From NCBI GenBank assembly GCA_004297825.1, contig SCSX01000033.1:113601-177600 (forward strand): 64,000 nt of DNA. Direction: 5' to 3'. The position numbers and the translations under genes were made by a program. Numbering within the stretch: position 1 is the stretch's first letter; each line of letters opens with the position of its first letter. Source of the DNA: Spirochaetota bacterium. Lineage in GTDB: Bacteria; Spirochaetota; UBA4802; UBA5368. The notes below the pieces were generated by a model. That model made no database searches. It saw only the letters and a list, made by a program, of their open reading frames with translations, and had not been told where the DNA came from. Below, piece after piece: positions 50,926 through 59,796 of this stretch.

Positions 50926-52089
50926 TCATTCGCCGGTGTAATGGATACGGTAGATCGCGCCGGCCTTGTCGTCCGAGACGAGCAGGGAGCCGTCGGGCAT
51001 TACGAGGACGTCCACGGGCCGTCCCCAGGCGGCGCTCCCTTGCAGCCAGCCCCGCGCGAACACCTCCCTGCCCACGGCCCTGCCGTTCTCGATCCGCACC
51101 ATCTCGATCCTGTAGCCGATCGGTTCGCTGCGGTTCCAGCTCCCGTGCTGGGCGATGAACACGTTTCCGCGGTAGCGCGCGGGGAACATGGACCCCGTGT
51201 AGAACTTCATCCCGAGCGCCGCCGCGTGCGCGTCAAGCTCCATCTCCGGCGGCGTATACGAGGCGCACGCGGCGCCCTCCCCGAATTCCGGATCGCGCAG
51301 GTCTTTCCCGTGGCAGAACGGGAACCCGAAGTGCATCCCCGCGCGCGGGGCGCGATTCAACTCATCGGGGGGCGCATCGTCGCCCATCCAGTCGCGGCCG
51401 TTGTCGGTGAACCAGAGCTCCCGGGTCAGGGGATTCCAGTCGAAGCCCACGGTGTTGCGAATGCCCTGGGCGAAGAGCTCCAGGCCGGAGCCGTCGGCGT
51501 GCATCCTCATGATAGAAGCGTATCGGCGATCGTCGCGCCTGCAGACGTTGCAGGGCGCGCCCACCGGCACGTAGAGCATGCCGTCGGGCCCGAAGGCGAT
51601 GTATTTCCAGCCGTGATGGTCGTCGGTCGGGAAATCGCTCCGGATCACGCGATGCCGCGCATCGGCCCCCCCGCCCTCCTCGATCCCCTCGTAGACGTGG
51701 ACCGCGCTCACCTCCGCGACATAGAGCGCGCCGCCGCGGAACGCCACGCCGTTGGGGCTATGGAGTCCCGCGGCGATTACCCTCACCTCGTCGGCGCGAA
51801 AGTCCCGGTCGCGGTCGACAATCGCGTAGACGCGGCCCTCCGGCCTGGTCCCCACGTAGAGCGTCCCGGAGGGCGAGAGCGCCAGGGAGCGCGCGCCCGG
51901 AACATTCGCGGCGTACATGTGGATCCGGAAGCCGGGGGGAAGGACGATGGACTCGAGCGCCGGGCCCGCGGTCGGCAAAATCCCGGCGAGGTAGCCGCGC
52001 GGCAGGGCGCGACAGATGACGAGCGCCGCCGACGCCGTCACGAAGGCGAGAACGGCTACGCCGATAAGCGCCGCCTTTTTCAGGTTCAT
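50926..52089 (-). CDS. Exported sorbosone dehydrogenase-like beta-propeller protein
   Basis: A signal sequence or anchor (MNLKKAALIGVAVLAFVTASA) leads to a six-bladed propeller of the soluble glucose/sorbosone dehydrogenase type: LPPGFRIHMYAANVPGARSL, GLHSPNGVAFRGGALYVAEV, RNTVGFDWNPLTRELWFTDN, GRDWMGDDAPPDELN, and the cofactor-site HGSWNRSEPIGYRI. Relatives oxidise sugars with PQQ in the periplasm; PQQ use here is not proven and no pqq genes are seen. GGAGG lies before the ATG at 52089, which excludes an upstream in-frame start. Confidence 0.88.
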   Translation of the reverse strand: MNLKKAALIGVAVLAFVTASAALVICRALPRGYLAGILPTAGPALESIVLPPGFRIHMYAANVPGARSLALSPSGTLYVGTRPEGRVYAIVDRDRDFRADEVRVIAAGLHSPNGVAFRGGALYVAEVSAVHVYEGIEEGGGADARHRVIRSDFPTDDHHGWKYIAFGPDGMLYVPVGAPCNVCRRDDRRYASIMRMHADGSGLELFAQGIRNTVGFDWNPLTRELWFTDNGRDWMGDDAPPDELNRAPRAGMHFGFPFCHGKDLRDPEFGEGAACASYTPPEMELDAHAAALGMKFYTGSMFPARYRGNVFIAQHGSWNRSEPIGYRIEMVRIENGRAVGREVFARGWLQGSAAWGRPVDVLVMPDGSLLVSDDKAGAIYRIHYTGE

Positions 52090-52309
52090 CAATCGGCCTC
52101 CTGCTCGACTCCAGTCCGCAAGGTCCGATGCGCATCGAAGGCCGGTCCTCACGTCAGGGGGTGTCCGATACTCATGTTCGCTTCAATTAAAAGCCGGTCG
52201 CGCGAATCACGCGCACGAATCTTTACGCACGTGTACGCGTACCGGGCGTAAAGAAAAAACAGGTCGGCCGGCGATGGCTGCCCGGCACCCCGGACATCGG
52301 GCGCACATC

Positions 52310-52333
52310 GCCCGCGCCGGCCGGCGCGGGCGG
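52310..52333. repeat. 24-bp perfect GC palindrome downstream of bacterioferritin
   Basis: CGCCCGCGCCGG and its exact complement, 16 bases past the bacterioferritin stop on the minus strand. No T-run follows. The remainder of 52090-52348 has further short GC inverted repeats but no gene. Confidence 0.6.
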
Positions 52334-52348
52334 CGTACCCCGAAGGGT

Positions 52349-52813
52349 CTAGACCTGGATTGAAAGGAATATCTGGATGGACATCTGCGCGACCTGGTCC
52401 TGCAGCTCCTCGATCTTGTCGATGTGCGCGTCCTCGTCTTTAAGGATTCCTTCGAGGACCTCGCGCGTCGCGAAATCCCCCACCTCCCCGGCGAGCTTGA
52501 TCGCGTCGTTGTACGCCTTGATCGCGCCATATTCGGCCTCGGCGTCGTTGGCGAGTTGCTTGGGGACGTCCGCGCCGATATGGATCTTCCGGAGGTCCGT
52601 CACCACGGGAGTCCCCTCCAGGAAAAGAATGCGGCCGATAAGCTTCTCGGCGTGCTTCATCTCATCGATCGCGCGTTTCTCGAATCCCTCGTGCAGCTTG
52701 TCGTATCCCCAGTTGTGGCACATCTCGGAGTGCACCATGTACTGGTTGATCGCGGTCAGCTCGTCGGCCAGCAGGGAATTCAACGCTTCAAGAAGTTTCG
52801 GGTTGCCTTTCAT
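52349..52813 (-). CDS. bfr: Bacterioferritin
   Basis: A 154-residue four-helix iron-storage subunit. The ferroxidase ligands are seen in LADELTAINQYMVH, AIDEMKHAEKLIGRILFLEG (with the Met that ligates haem between subunits), AEYGAIKAYNDAI and LKDEDAHIDKIE. It oxidises Fe2+ and stores ferric mineral in a 24-mer. GGAGG lies nine bases before the ATG. The upstream 235 bases hold a possible TTGACT promoter on the same strand; I see no clear Fur or Dps-type box. It neighbours an Nramp metal importer. Confidence 0.95.
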   Translation of the reverse strand: MKGNPKLLEALNSLLADELTAINQYMVHSEMCHNWGYDKLHEGFEKRAIDEMKHAEKLIGRILFLEGTPVVTDLRKIHIGADVPKQLANDAEAEYGAIKAYNDAIKLAGEVGDFATREVLEGILKDEDAHIDKIEELQDQVAQMSIQIFLSIQV

Positions 52814-52990
52814 AAGTATCCTCCATCGGTTATATAGTGTGTTATAGCGAAACCGGCATCCCGACGGGTCCCGGCTTTTCGGGGCGGAGAGAAATCCTGG
52901 GTGCCCGGGAAGGCGCCAGGACCTCTCTCCCCGGAACGCGGGGATCGAAATGTCCGGATTGATGCTGCGACAGGCCAGGCGATGCGCATG

Positions 52991-53018
52991 AGTCTAACCG
53001 CACAACGTGCAAAGTCAA
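52991..53018 (-). promoter_or_regulatory. Possible promoter of bacterioferritin
   Basis: Minus strand TTGACT (53018-53013), 16 bases, TAGACT (52996-52991), 178 bases upstream of the start. The -10 match is weak. Confidence 0.3.
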
Positions 53019-53048
53019 TAAAATTCCCGCGTTCCCGCGCCGGCGCGA

Positions 53049-54911
53049 TCACCCGCCGGGCTTCTCGGCGCGGACTTCCTTCATCCGGATCACCAGCACC
53101 GGGACGGCGGTCCCGTGCCGCACGCTGTTCACCGTTTCGCCGAACACCACGTCCGACAGGCCGCGGTGCCCATGCGAGCCCAGCACCAGGAGATCGAGCC
53201 CCGCGATCCCCACGGCGTTGCGGATCTCGTCGGCGGGGTCTCCCTCGCGAAGCAGCGTATCGACGGCCATGTCCGCGCTTTCGAGCTCGCGCGCGATTCC
53301 TTCCAGGTAGGCCGCGTCGCCCCGGCTGTGCAGGCTCTCCGACATCTCCCCGAACACCATGGCCCCCGGTGACTCGACCACGTGTATCAGCGTGATCCGT
53401 GCGCCGTACGCGCGGGCGATACTCTGCGCCGCGGATATGACGTCGCTATCCCCCGGGGAATGCTCGAGCGCCACGCCTATATGCTTCACCCGAAGCGGTT
53501 TCAGCTTCCTCGCGATCTCGTGTTCCCCGCCGATAACACCGCTCTCCCAGGCGCGCTGCGGCCTGACCAGCGGCGCGAGGATCACGTAGATGAGCAATCC
53601 CGCGACCGACGCCGCGAACAGGATCGTGAACACCCACAGCGGCAGGGGCGCGGACTCGATCGCGGCCGAGATCGTTTCGGCGACGAGCCTGATATTCAGG
53701 GCGATGATAATGCCCGCGACGATCCATGCCAGTATCGCAATGTGAAGCTTGTTCGCGAAAACGCCCATCTTCTGTTTCGACGAGGTGAAATGTATGAGCG
53801 GAACGATCGCGAACGGGAGCTGGAGGCTCAGGATCACCTGCGAGAGGATGAGGAGCTTATACATTCCCTCGCTCCCGCTGATCGCGATGACGAATATGGC
53901 AGGGACGAGTGCGACGCTCCTCGTCATGAGCCTCCTGAGCCACGGCCGCATCTTGATGTTAAGGAAGCCTTCCATCACGACCTGGCCCGAAATGGTCCCC
54001 GTGAGGGTCGAGCTCTGGCCCGCGGCGAGCAGCGCGATCGCGAAGGCGACGGGTGCGACGGTGCTTCCCAGGATGGGCTCCAGGAGCGCGTGCGCCTGCT
54101 GGATCTCGGTGACCTCGATCCCGCGCGCGTGGAACGTGGACGCGCTCACGACGAGGATCGCGGCGTTCACGAAGAAGGCCGCGTTAAGCGCAACCACCGT
54201 GTCGAACAGGTTGTACCTGCACGCCTGCGCCCGTCCCGTGTAGGTCTTGTCGATGGCGCGCGACTGGACGAGCGAGGAGTGAAGATACAGGTTGTGCGGC
54301 ATGACGGTCGCGCCGATAATGCCGATCGCGATAAAGAGGGCGCCCGGTGCCAGGCTCGGGATAAAGCCGGTCGCCACGCCGCCCCAGTCGGGGCGGACGA
54401 TGAACATCTGGATTATGAAACAGACCCCGATCACGGCGACGAGCATAATAATGAAGGATTCCATCTTGCGGACGCCAAAGCGCTGGATGAACAGCAGGAG
54501 AAACGTGTCGCATGCGGTCAAGAGGCACCCCCACAGGAGCGGCAGCCCGAAGAGCAGGTTGAGCCCCAGTATGGTGCCCAGCGCCTCCGCGAGGTCGGTC
54601 GCGGCGATCGCCACCTCGGCGAGTATCCAGAGCGCGAAGCCGACGGGGCGCGGGTATTCGCGCCGGCACCCCTGCGCGAGGTCCGTCCCGGTCACAATCC
54701 CCAGGCGGGCCGAAAGCGTCTGCAGGAGCACCGCCATGAGGTTCGACATGAGGATCACCCATATCAGGGTGTATCCGAACCGCGCCCCCCCCTCGATATC
54801 GGTCGCCCAGTTTCCCGGGTCCATGTAGCCTATGCTCACGAGGTAGGCCGGGCCCGCGAACGCGAGCAGTTTCCTGAGCCAGCCCTTCTTTTTTACGGAT
54901 ACCGTTTCCAT
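53049..54911 (-). CDS. Nramp metal transporter fused to universal stress protein domain
   Basis: Residues 1 to about 455 are an Nramp (MntH) proton-coupled Mn2+/Fe2+ importer: helix 1 carries YMDPGNWATDIEGG and helix 6 MPHNLYLHSSLVQSR, the two metal-binding unwound segments, among about eleven helices. Residues about 475-615 are a UspA domain with VKHIGVALEHSPGD and the ATP-binding loop LGSHGHRGLSDVVFGETVNSV. MntH is usually about 410-440 residues, so this is a full extra domain that could sense ATP and control uptake. GGTGA sits before the ATG. Terminator-free spacing to bacterioferritin suggests separate transcription. Confidence 0.92.
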   Translation of the reverse strand: METVSVKKKGWLRKLLAFAGPAYLVSIGYMDPGNWATDIEGGARFGYTLIWVILMSNLMAVLLQTLSARLGIVTGTDLAQGCRREYPRPVGFALWILAEVAIAATDLAEALGTILGLNLLFGLPLLWGCLLTACDTFLLLFIQRFGVRKMESFIIMLVAVIGVCFIIQMFIVRPDWGGVATGFIPSLAPGALFIAIGIIGATVMPHNLYLHSSLVQSRAIDKTYTGRAQACRYNLFDTVVALNAAFFVNAAILVVSASTFHARGIEVTEIQQAHALLEPILGSTVAPVAFAIALLAAGQSSTLTGTISGQVVMEGFLNIKMRPWLRRLMTRSVALVPAIFVIAISGSEGMYKLLILSQVILSLQLPFAIVPLIHFTSSKQKMGVFANKLHIAILAWIVAGIIIALNIRLVAETISAAIESAPLPLWVFTILFAASVAGLLIYVILAPLVRPQRAWESGVIGGEHEIARKLKPLRVKHIGVALEHSPGDSDVISAAQSIARAYGARITLIHVVESPGAMVFGEMSESLHSRGDAAYLEGIARELESADMAVDTLLREGDPADEIRNAVGIAGLDLLVLGSHGHRGLSDVVFGETVNSVRHGTAVPVLVIRMKEVRAEKPGG

Positions 54912-55220
54912 GATGTCACCGTGCCGGTTGCCCTCGTCACCGCTACTGCCCGAATCCGGAGGGCAATCGAGTATCAGCCATAATTTCGTTCATCGCAACA
55001 AAATATTTAAAATTGGGATCAGGGCTTCGCCGATACGTCCCCTGTATTTCCCGGCGACGGTTGTCCGGGAAAACCCCGCGCATGCGGCGTGAGGATCGCG
55101 CGGAAGGCGTCCACCACTAAGATACAAAAAGCCCCTTCACTTCGTCATGCAAAAAGCATAAAAAACTGAAGGGGCCGCGCTGATACGATTCGGATAACGG
55201 CGATTATCGCTTACTGTGCC
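54912..55220. other. Intergenic region between mntH-usp and PII genes
   Basis: A 309-base gap. The mntH-proximal part is the likely leader of that gene (minus strand) and has a repeated CGGTGAC about 20 bases apart right before the start; an AT-rich patch at 55000-55020 could hold its promoter. The left-facing PII terminator lies at 55131-55175. No gene is visible. Confidence 0.5.
55131..55175 (-). terminator. Intrinsic terminator of the amt-PII operon
   Basis: Minus strand: GCCCCTTCA and TGAAGGGGC arms around an inner ATGC/GCAT hairpin, then TTTTTG. It lies 46 bases after the PII stop. Confidence 0.8.
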
Positions 55221-55562
55221 TCAGCCGATCGCCTCCGGCCCGCGCTCCGCCGTACGGATGCGGACGCACTCATCCAGGTTGTACACGAATATCTTCCCGT
55301 CACCAAGCTTGCCGGTCTGAGCGCCCTTCAGTATCGCCGCGATTGTGGGTTCCACGAAACCCTCGTTGACGGCGATCTCGAGCCGTATCTTCCTCAAGAG
55401 GTTGCCGGTCTCCTTGTTGCCCCGGTAGACCTCCGTGACGCCCATCTGCCGGCCGTGGCCCAGTACCTCGCTCACGGTGATCAGGTTTACCTCCGCCTTG
55501 TAGAGCTCTTCCTTCACCTGCTCGAGCCTGTGGGGCTGTATGATTGCGATGATTATTTTCAT
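55221..55562 (-). CDS. Nitrogen regulatory protein PII
   Basis: A 113-residue GlnB/GlnK trimer subunit that senses 2-oxoglutarate and ATP/ADP. It begins MKIIIAIIQPHRLEQVKEEL; the T-loop GHGRQMGVTEVYRG keeps the tyrosine used for uridylylation, and the B-loop is TGKLGDGKIFV. Segment NKETGNLLRKIRLEIAV after the T-loop differs from enteric GlnB but has normal length. Lying ten bases after amt marks it as a GlnK type that blocks the Amt pore when nitrogen is plentiful. No glnD or glnE gene is in view. Confidence 0.93.
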   Translation of the reverse strand: MKIIIAIIQPHRLEQVKEELYKAEVNLITVSEVLGHGRQMGVTEVYRGNKETGNLLRKIRLEIAVNEGFVEPTIAAILKGAQTGKLGDGKIFVYNLDECVRIRTAERGPEAIG

Positions 55563-55572
55563 TCAAGTTCTC

Positions 55573-56880
55573 CTATTCGATGACGGTATAGCCGCGTTCG
55601 TCGTGCTGGGTGATATCGAGGCCCATTGCCTCCTCGTCCTCGCTCACGCGAAGCCCCATCGTGCGGTCGATAAGCGCGTAGATGATCCAGGTGAGGACGA
55701 GCGCATAGCCGGTCACCGACGCGGCCGCGATGCATTGCACCCAGAGCTGGTTCAGGTTGCCGCTTAACGCCCCGGCGATCCCCGGCTGCACCAGCGGCGT
55801 CGCGAACACCCCCGCCGCGAGGGTGCCTATGAGGCCCCCGATCCCGTGCACACCAAACGCGTCGAGCGCGTCGTCGTACCCGAGCCGCCCCTTGATATAC
55901 ACGACCATGACGTAGCAGATCGCGCTCGCCGCCGCCCCGATGGCTATGGAGGCGCCCACGCCCACGAAACCCGCGGCCGGCGTGATGGCCGCAAGTCCCG
56001 CGATGGCCCCGGTCGCGGTGCCCAGCATGGTGGGCTTGCTCACGAGCACCCAGTCGAGCGCCATCCACACGACCACCGCGGCAGAGGCCGCGGTATTGGT
56101 GACCACGAACGCGTTCGCCGCGAGCCCGTTCGCCGCGAGCGCGCTCCCCGCGTTGAACCCGAACCACCCGAACCAGAGCATGCCCGCCCCGATCATCGTG
56201 AAGGGAAGGCTGTGCGGCGGTGTGGGCTTAAGGTAAATTCTTTTACCGATAACGAGCGCGGTGACCAGCGCCGCGATCCCGGCATTGATATGCACCACGA
56301 TCCCGCCCGCGAAATCCAGCGCGCCCATTTTAAAGAGCCAGCCGTCGGTCGACCATACCCAGTGCGCGACCGGGTAATACACGAGCAGCGACCACGCGAC
56401 CGTGAACGCCATGAAGGCGGAAAATTTCATCCGCTCTGCGAACGCGCCTATGATGAGCGCCGGGGTGATCACCGCGAACATCCCCTGGAATATCATGAAC
56501 GCGAGGTGGGGGACGGTCGTCGCGTAGTGCGCGCTGGGGCCGGTCCCGACATTCTCGAGGAATGCCCAGTCGAGGTTTCCCAGGAAGCCCTGGATATACG
56601 GCTTCGGGCTGAACGAGAGACTGTACCCGAACGCGATCCACATGAGGCTCCCCACCGCAAGCGTCACGAAGCACTGCATGAGGATGCTCAATACGTTCTT
56701 TCTCTTCACCAGGCCCCCGTAAAAAAGCGCGAGGGCGGGGACGGTCATGAACATCACGAGCGCGGTGCAGATAAGCACCCAGGCGGTATCTGCGCCGCTC
56801 GTCGCGGCGGCGCCTTCTTCCGCGGCGCATGCGGCCGCGGGGACGGCAAGCGACAGTACGGATAATAGAAATGTTTTCAT
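55573..56880 (-). CDS. amt: Ammonium transporter
   Basis: A 435-residue Amt channel. An N-terminal signal peptide (LLSVLSLAVPAAACA) precedes eleven membrane helices. Family blocks include ADTAWVLICTALVMFMTVPALA, FYGGLVKRKNVLSILMQ, VHINAGIAALVTALVIGKR with the first pore histidine region, GMLWFGWFGFNAGSALAA and DALDAFGVHGIGGLIGTLAAGVFA with the second pore histidine. The C-terminal tail GLRVSEDEEAMGLDITQHDERGY, split here as SEDEEAMGLDI and HDERGY, is the cytoplasmic control region. It forms an operon with PII. A 14-bp palindrome lies about 70 bases upstream. Confidence 0.96.
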   Translation of the reverse strand: MKTFLLSVLSLAVPAAACAAEEGAAATSGADTAWVLICTALVMFMTVPALALFYGGLVKRKNVLSILMQCFVTLAVGSLMWIAFGYSLSFSPKPYIQGFLGNLDWAFLENVGTGPSAHYATTVPHLAFMIFQGMFAVITPALIIGAFAERMKFSAFMAFTVAWSLLVYYPVAHWVWSTDGWLFKMGALDFAGGIVVHINAGIAALVTALVIGKRIYLKPTPPHSLPFTMIGAGMLWFGWFGFNAGSALAANGLAANAFVVTNTAASAAVVVWMALDWVLVSKPTMLGTATGAIAGLAAITPAAGFVGVGASIAIGAAASAICYVMVVYIKGRLGYDDALDAFGVHGIGGLIGTLAAGVFATPLVQPGIAGALSGNLNQLWVQCIAAASVTGYALVLTWIIYALIDRTMGLRVSEDEEAMGLDITQHDERGYTVIE

Positions 56881-56946
56881 TCACTCAGGCTCCCAATCGT
56901 TTTGGCAATAAAAACACGCCGGGGCGGAGCGTCAACGTGTATAGCG

Positions 56947-56960
56947 GGAAATATATTTCC
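56947..56960. promoter_or_regulatory. 14-bp palindrome GGAAATATATTTCC upstream of amt
   Basis: Perfect palindrome 67-80 bases before the amt start in an AT-rich stretch that includes another partial repeat (GTTAAATTTACATGTTGTTAA). Position and symmetry fit an operator for a dimeric regulator of ammonium uptake. Confidence 0.4.
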
Positions 56961-57371
56961 AACTGGTTAAATTTACATGTTGTTAAAACAGCAATATTTC
57001 AGATGCGTAAAAGAAACGGCGCAGGCGTTCCGGAATTAATCCGCGCTGATAATACGTCCGAAATTTCAGGATGAAGAACAGTACCGGTGCACTTTTTGAC
57101 TATTGTTTGCGCGCATGCCCGACTGCGGGGATTAAGTGACGGTATTTAAATGAGGCTCGCAATGAATGCAATCTGCCTTGAAAAGTAAGCTTCACTGATT
57201 TTTGAACTCCCCCTCTTCACCCCAACCCGTCACCATGACCGGGTGCTTGACCTTTCTCAGGCGGGACGATCCACACGGTTTCTCCCGGGAGATCGAGTCG
57301 AATATGCCCCCTCTCTTTATTCCGAAATTTTAGCTTGACTAAAATACTATTTCTTAAGCTTTGTAGTATAT

Positions 57372-57377
57372 TATAAT
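57372..57377 (+). promoter_or_regulatory. Consensus -10 box TATAAT just before the phosphatase start
   Basis: TATAAT ends 14 bases before the ATG at 57392, with only a weak -35 (near 57349-57355). There is no Shine-Dalgarno sequence between, so the mRNA may be leaderless or nearly so. Confidence 0.4.
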
Positions 57378-57391
57378 TATCTTTAATTCAA

Positions 57392-59674
57392 ATGAAGGCA
57401 CTATCCGAAATTGAGAAGGGAATTAAACCGCCGCTGGGCGGGGAGCATCGGCCCGGCCTCGAAGGAACCCTTAGAAGAGTCGAGAAATTTTTCGTGCGCG
57501 GTCTGGCGCAGATGTTCAATTTCATCACCCGCCACGTATCGTACACGTTCGGTGTCGCGTTCGTGACGAGTTTTGGGGGCATGTTTATCGCCGCCTATAT
57601 CGCCCTTTTCCTTTCAGCCACGGTGCATTTCGAGAACACGGGCACGGGCGAATCCTTCGTCACCCTGTTCACCGCGCTCGTGTTCCTGGTATACATACCC
57701 GGTTATTACCTGCACTTTGGCGTCCTGCACCGGCTGGGCGTTCCCTGCTTCAACCGGGGCCTCAATTTTATCAACGCCTACGTGGACAGGGCCCGCCTGA
57801 AGGAATTTTCATGCGGCGAGGACGCAACCGCGCTCCTTGCGGCCGTTGAACGCCTCCCGGTCGAAAACATGAAGGCCGCGACCATCTACCCGACCCTGGT
57901 AATGGTGCCCACGGTCGCGCAGGAATTCGCGACAGGAAGTCCGTACAACGCGGTGATACTGCTGGCGGGAATCTCTTCGGCCATATTCATTTACGTGTTT
58001 CTCACCTACATCGCCGCGGAGCTTCTTACAGGGGACCTGCGCCGCCTCATCAAGCGGCAGTGCGTGGCCTGCGACATCGCATTCAGCGAGAGCTTTACCT
58101 TCAGCATCCGGAAGAAATATCTTTTCATTTCGTTCCTCGTGCTTATCGCCATGACGGAGCTCGCGCTCATGTTCTTCTTCGGATCGGGGGGCACGCATGC
58201 CGCGGTTCCGGTGCTTTTCGTGGCCTTCTCCATCGCCCTCGTGGCGATATTGCTGTTCTTCTACCTCATCTCGATCGAGCAGTCGCTGAACGAAATCGAA
58301 TCGGCCGCCGTGGACCTGGGCAAGGGGGGAAAGGGAAATCTCTTCCTCGCGGGGCTCGATCGCGAGCTCATCATGGTGAGCCGGGGCCTCGTGTCCGCGG
58401 CCTACGAGGTAAACGAGATACGCCAGAACCTGGAGCGCAAGGTTGACGAGCGGACCGCCGAATTAAACCGGGTGCTCGGGGAGCTTCGCGAACGGGACCG
58501 CAAACTACAGATGGAACTGTCGATCGCCTCTAACGTGCAGCGCGGCATCCTGCCCCCCGAGAACGCGCGCTTCGGGTTCATTCGGAGCGCGTCCCACTTC
58601 CGCTCGGTGGGCAAGGTGGGCGGCGACTACTACGACTTTTTCCCCATGGAGGACGGAAGCCTCGCCGCCCTCATCGCCGACGTTTCGGGCCACGGGATGC
58701 CTGCCGCGCTCGTCTCCGCCATGGTCAAGATCAGCTTCACCGACGCGACCCGGCGTTTCATCTCGCCGCGCGACATCCTGCGCGCGGTAAACGACAACCT
58801 GCTCAAGACCGTCAAGACGGAAGAGTATCTGACCGCATTCCTTCTCGTCATTTCCCCCGATCTCGCCGTCACCTACTCCAACGCGTCGCACCGGCGCGTG
58901 ATGCTCGCGAGAAAAAGCGGCGAATTCGAGGAATGGGACACCGCCGGATTCATGGTGGGCGCGGTCCCCGAGGCCAATGAAAGCTACGAGGAGCGCCGGG
59001 GTGTGCTGGGCTACGGGGACCGGGTCCTCCTCTACACGGACGGACTGGTGGAGGCGCGCTCTATCGAAGGCGAGCAGTTCGGCGAAGAACGCCTGCGCGC
59101 ACTGCTGCTGGACTCCGCGGACCAGGGCCTGGGCCAGGCGAAAATGCGCATCATCGAGGCCTGGGAGCGGCATACCAGGGACGCCGCCGTGGCCGACGAC
59201 ATGACCTTCCTCCTGCTGGAGGCGGACGCCGCCGCCGTGGACGCGTCCAGGTCCAGGTCATTCGCAGAACGGCTCTACGCGAACGGAAAGCCCGTACAGG
59301 CGGCCGGGGAGATCGAGCGCATTCTCGCGGAGGAGCCCGGCGACCAGGGACTCCATCGCCTCCTCGTTAAAAGCCTCCTGAAAGCGGGACAAAGCGAATC
59401 GGCATCGGAAACGCTGGAACGTCTCATTCCGGCGTCCGCGCGCTCCGCGGAAGACTGGTACCTGCTCGCGGCGGCCCGCTTCAACGGCGGGCGCTACCGT
59501 GATGCGATCACGGCCGCGGAGGAATCCTGCCGGATCGAACCAGGGAGAAAACAGTCGCTGCGCGTGTGGGAGCTTTCTCTGGAGCGGCTGGGAATGCACG
59601 ATGAAGCGGAACGCCTGAGGGAGAGACAGGGGGTCGATAATCTTCCGGGCCGGGGAGCAAGCCGTTCGTGGTGA
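57392..59674 (+). CDS. Membrane PP2C phosphatase of SpoIIE/RsbU type with C-terminal TPRs
   Basis: A 760-residue protein. Residues 1 to about 300 hold about six membrane helices (FGGMFIAAYIALFLSA, LFTALVFLVYIPGYYL, VILLAGISSAIFIYVFL, FLVLIAMTELALMFFFG). A HAMP-like segment and coiled coil (VDERTAELNRVLGELRERD) follow. The PP2C domain (about 375-605) has SVGKVGGDYYDFF, LIADVSGHGMPAALVSAM, RVLLYTDGLVEARS and VADDMTFLLLE, with the metal-binding aspartates intact. The last 140 residues contain TPR-like repeats. It should dephosphorylate an anti-anti-sigma factor such as the STAS protein at 1933. Confidence 0.93.
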   Translation: MKALSEIEKGIKPPLGGEHRPGLEGTLRRVEKFFVRGLAQMFNFITRHVSYTFGVAFVTSFGGMFIAAYIALFLSATVHFENTGTGESFVTLFTALVFLVYIPGYYLHFGVLHRLGVPCFNRGLNFINAYVDRARLKEFSCGEDATALLAAVERLPVENMKAATIYPTLVMVPTVAQEFATGSPYNAVILLAGISSAIFIYVFLTYIAAELLTGDLRRLIKRQCVACDIAFSESFTFSIRKKYLFISFLVLIAMTELALMFFFGSGGTHAAVPVLFVAFSIALVAILLFFYLISIEQSLNEIESAAVDLGKGGKGNLFLAGLDRELIMVSRGLVSAAYEVNEIRQNLERKVDERTAELNRVLGELRERDRKLQMELSIASNVQRGILPPENARFGFIRSASHFRSVGKVGGDYYDFFPMEDGSLAALIADVSGHGMPAALVSAMVKISFTDATRRFISPRDILRAVNDNLLKTVKTEEYLTAFLLVISPDLAVTYSNASHRRVMLARKSGEFEEWDTAGFMVGAVPEANESYEERRGVLGYGDRVLLYTDGLVEARSIEGEQFGEERLRALLLDSADQGLGQAKMRIIEAWERHTRDAAVADDMTFLLLEADAAAVDASRSRSFAERLYANGKPVQAAGEIERILAEEPGDQGLHRLLVKSLLKAGQSESASETLERLIPASARSAEDWYLLAAARFNGGRYRDAITAAEESCRIEPGRKQSLRVWELSLERLGMHDEAERLRERQGVDNLPGRGASRSW

Positions 59675-59741
59675 GGGCAGAATAGTGACCCTATTGCCCG
59701 AAAGACGAACAAGAATGACTTCAATGCCCCTCAACTAGTAT

Positions 59742-59769
59742 TTGACACCGACCTTCCGTTTCTCATAAT
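59742..59769 (+). promoter_or_regulatory. Promoter of the SNF2 gene
   Basis: TTGACA (59742-59747), 16 bases, CATAAT (59764-59769), 27 bases before the ATG. Confidence 0.6.
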
Positions 59770-59796
59770 GCCTCTCAAAATCGAACGGAGAATACC

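Larger units (their letters stand above)
56881..57391. other. Divergent intergenic region between amt and the RsbU-type gene
   Basis: A 511-base region without a convincing gene, much richer in A and T than its surroundings at both ends. It must hold the amt promoter (minus strand) and the phosphatase promoter (plus strand). No sigma-54 type GG-N10-GC element was found near amt. The middle (57060-57330) shows nothing recognisable. Confidence 0.5.

Noticed and set aside
53382..54983. A 533-codon plus-strand frame opposite the Nramp-Usp gene
   Set aside because: Shadow frame with extreme Arg/Asp/Glu content and no motif; the minus-strand gene is unambiguous.
54912..54990. A yybP-ykoY-like manganese riboswitch before the Nramp gene
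   Set aside because: GGCAGTAGC and CCGGCA-like pieces are present on the minus strand, but the conserved loops, such as GCAAGACC, are missing, so the match is too weak.
56881..57060. A sigma-54 promoter for the amt-PII operon
   Set aside because: No GG-N10-GC element with TGGCAC/TTGC character was found upstream of amt on the minus strand.
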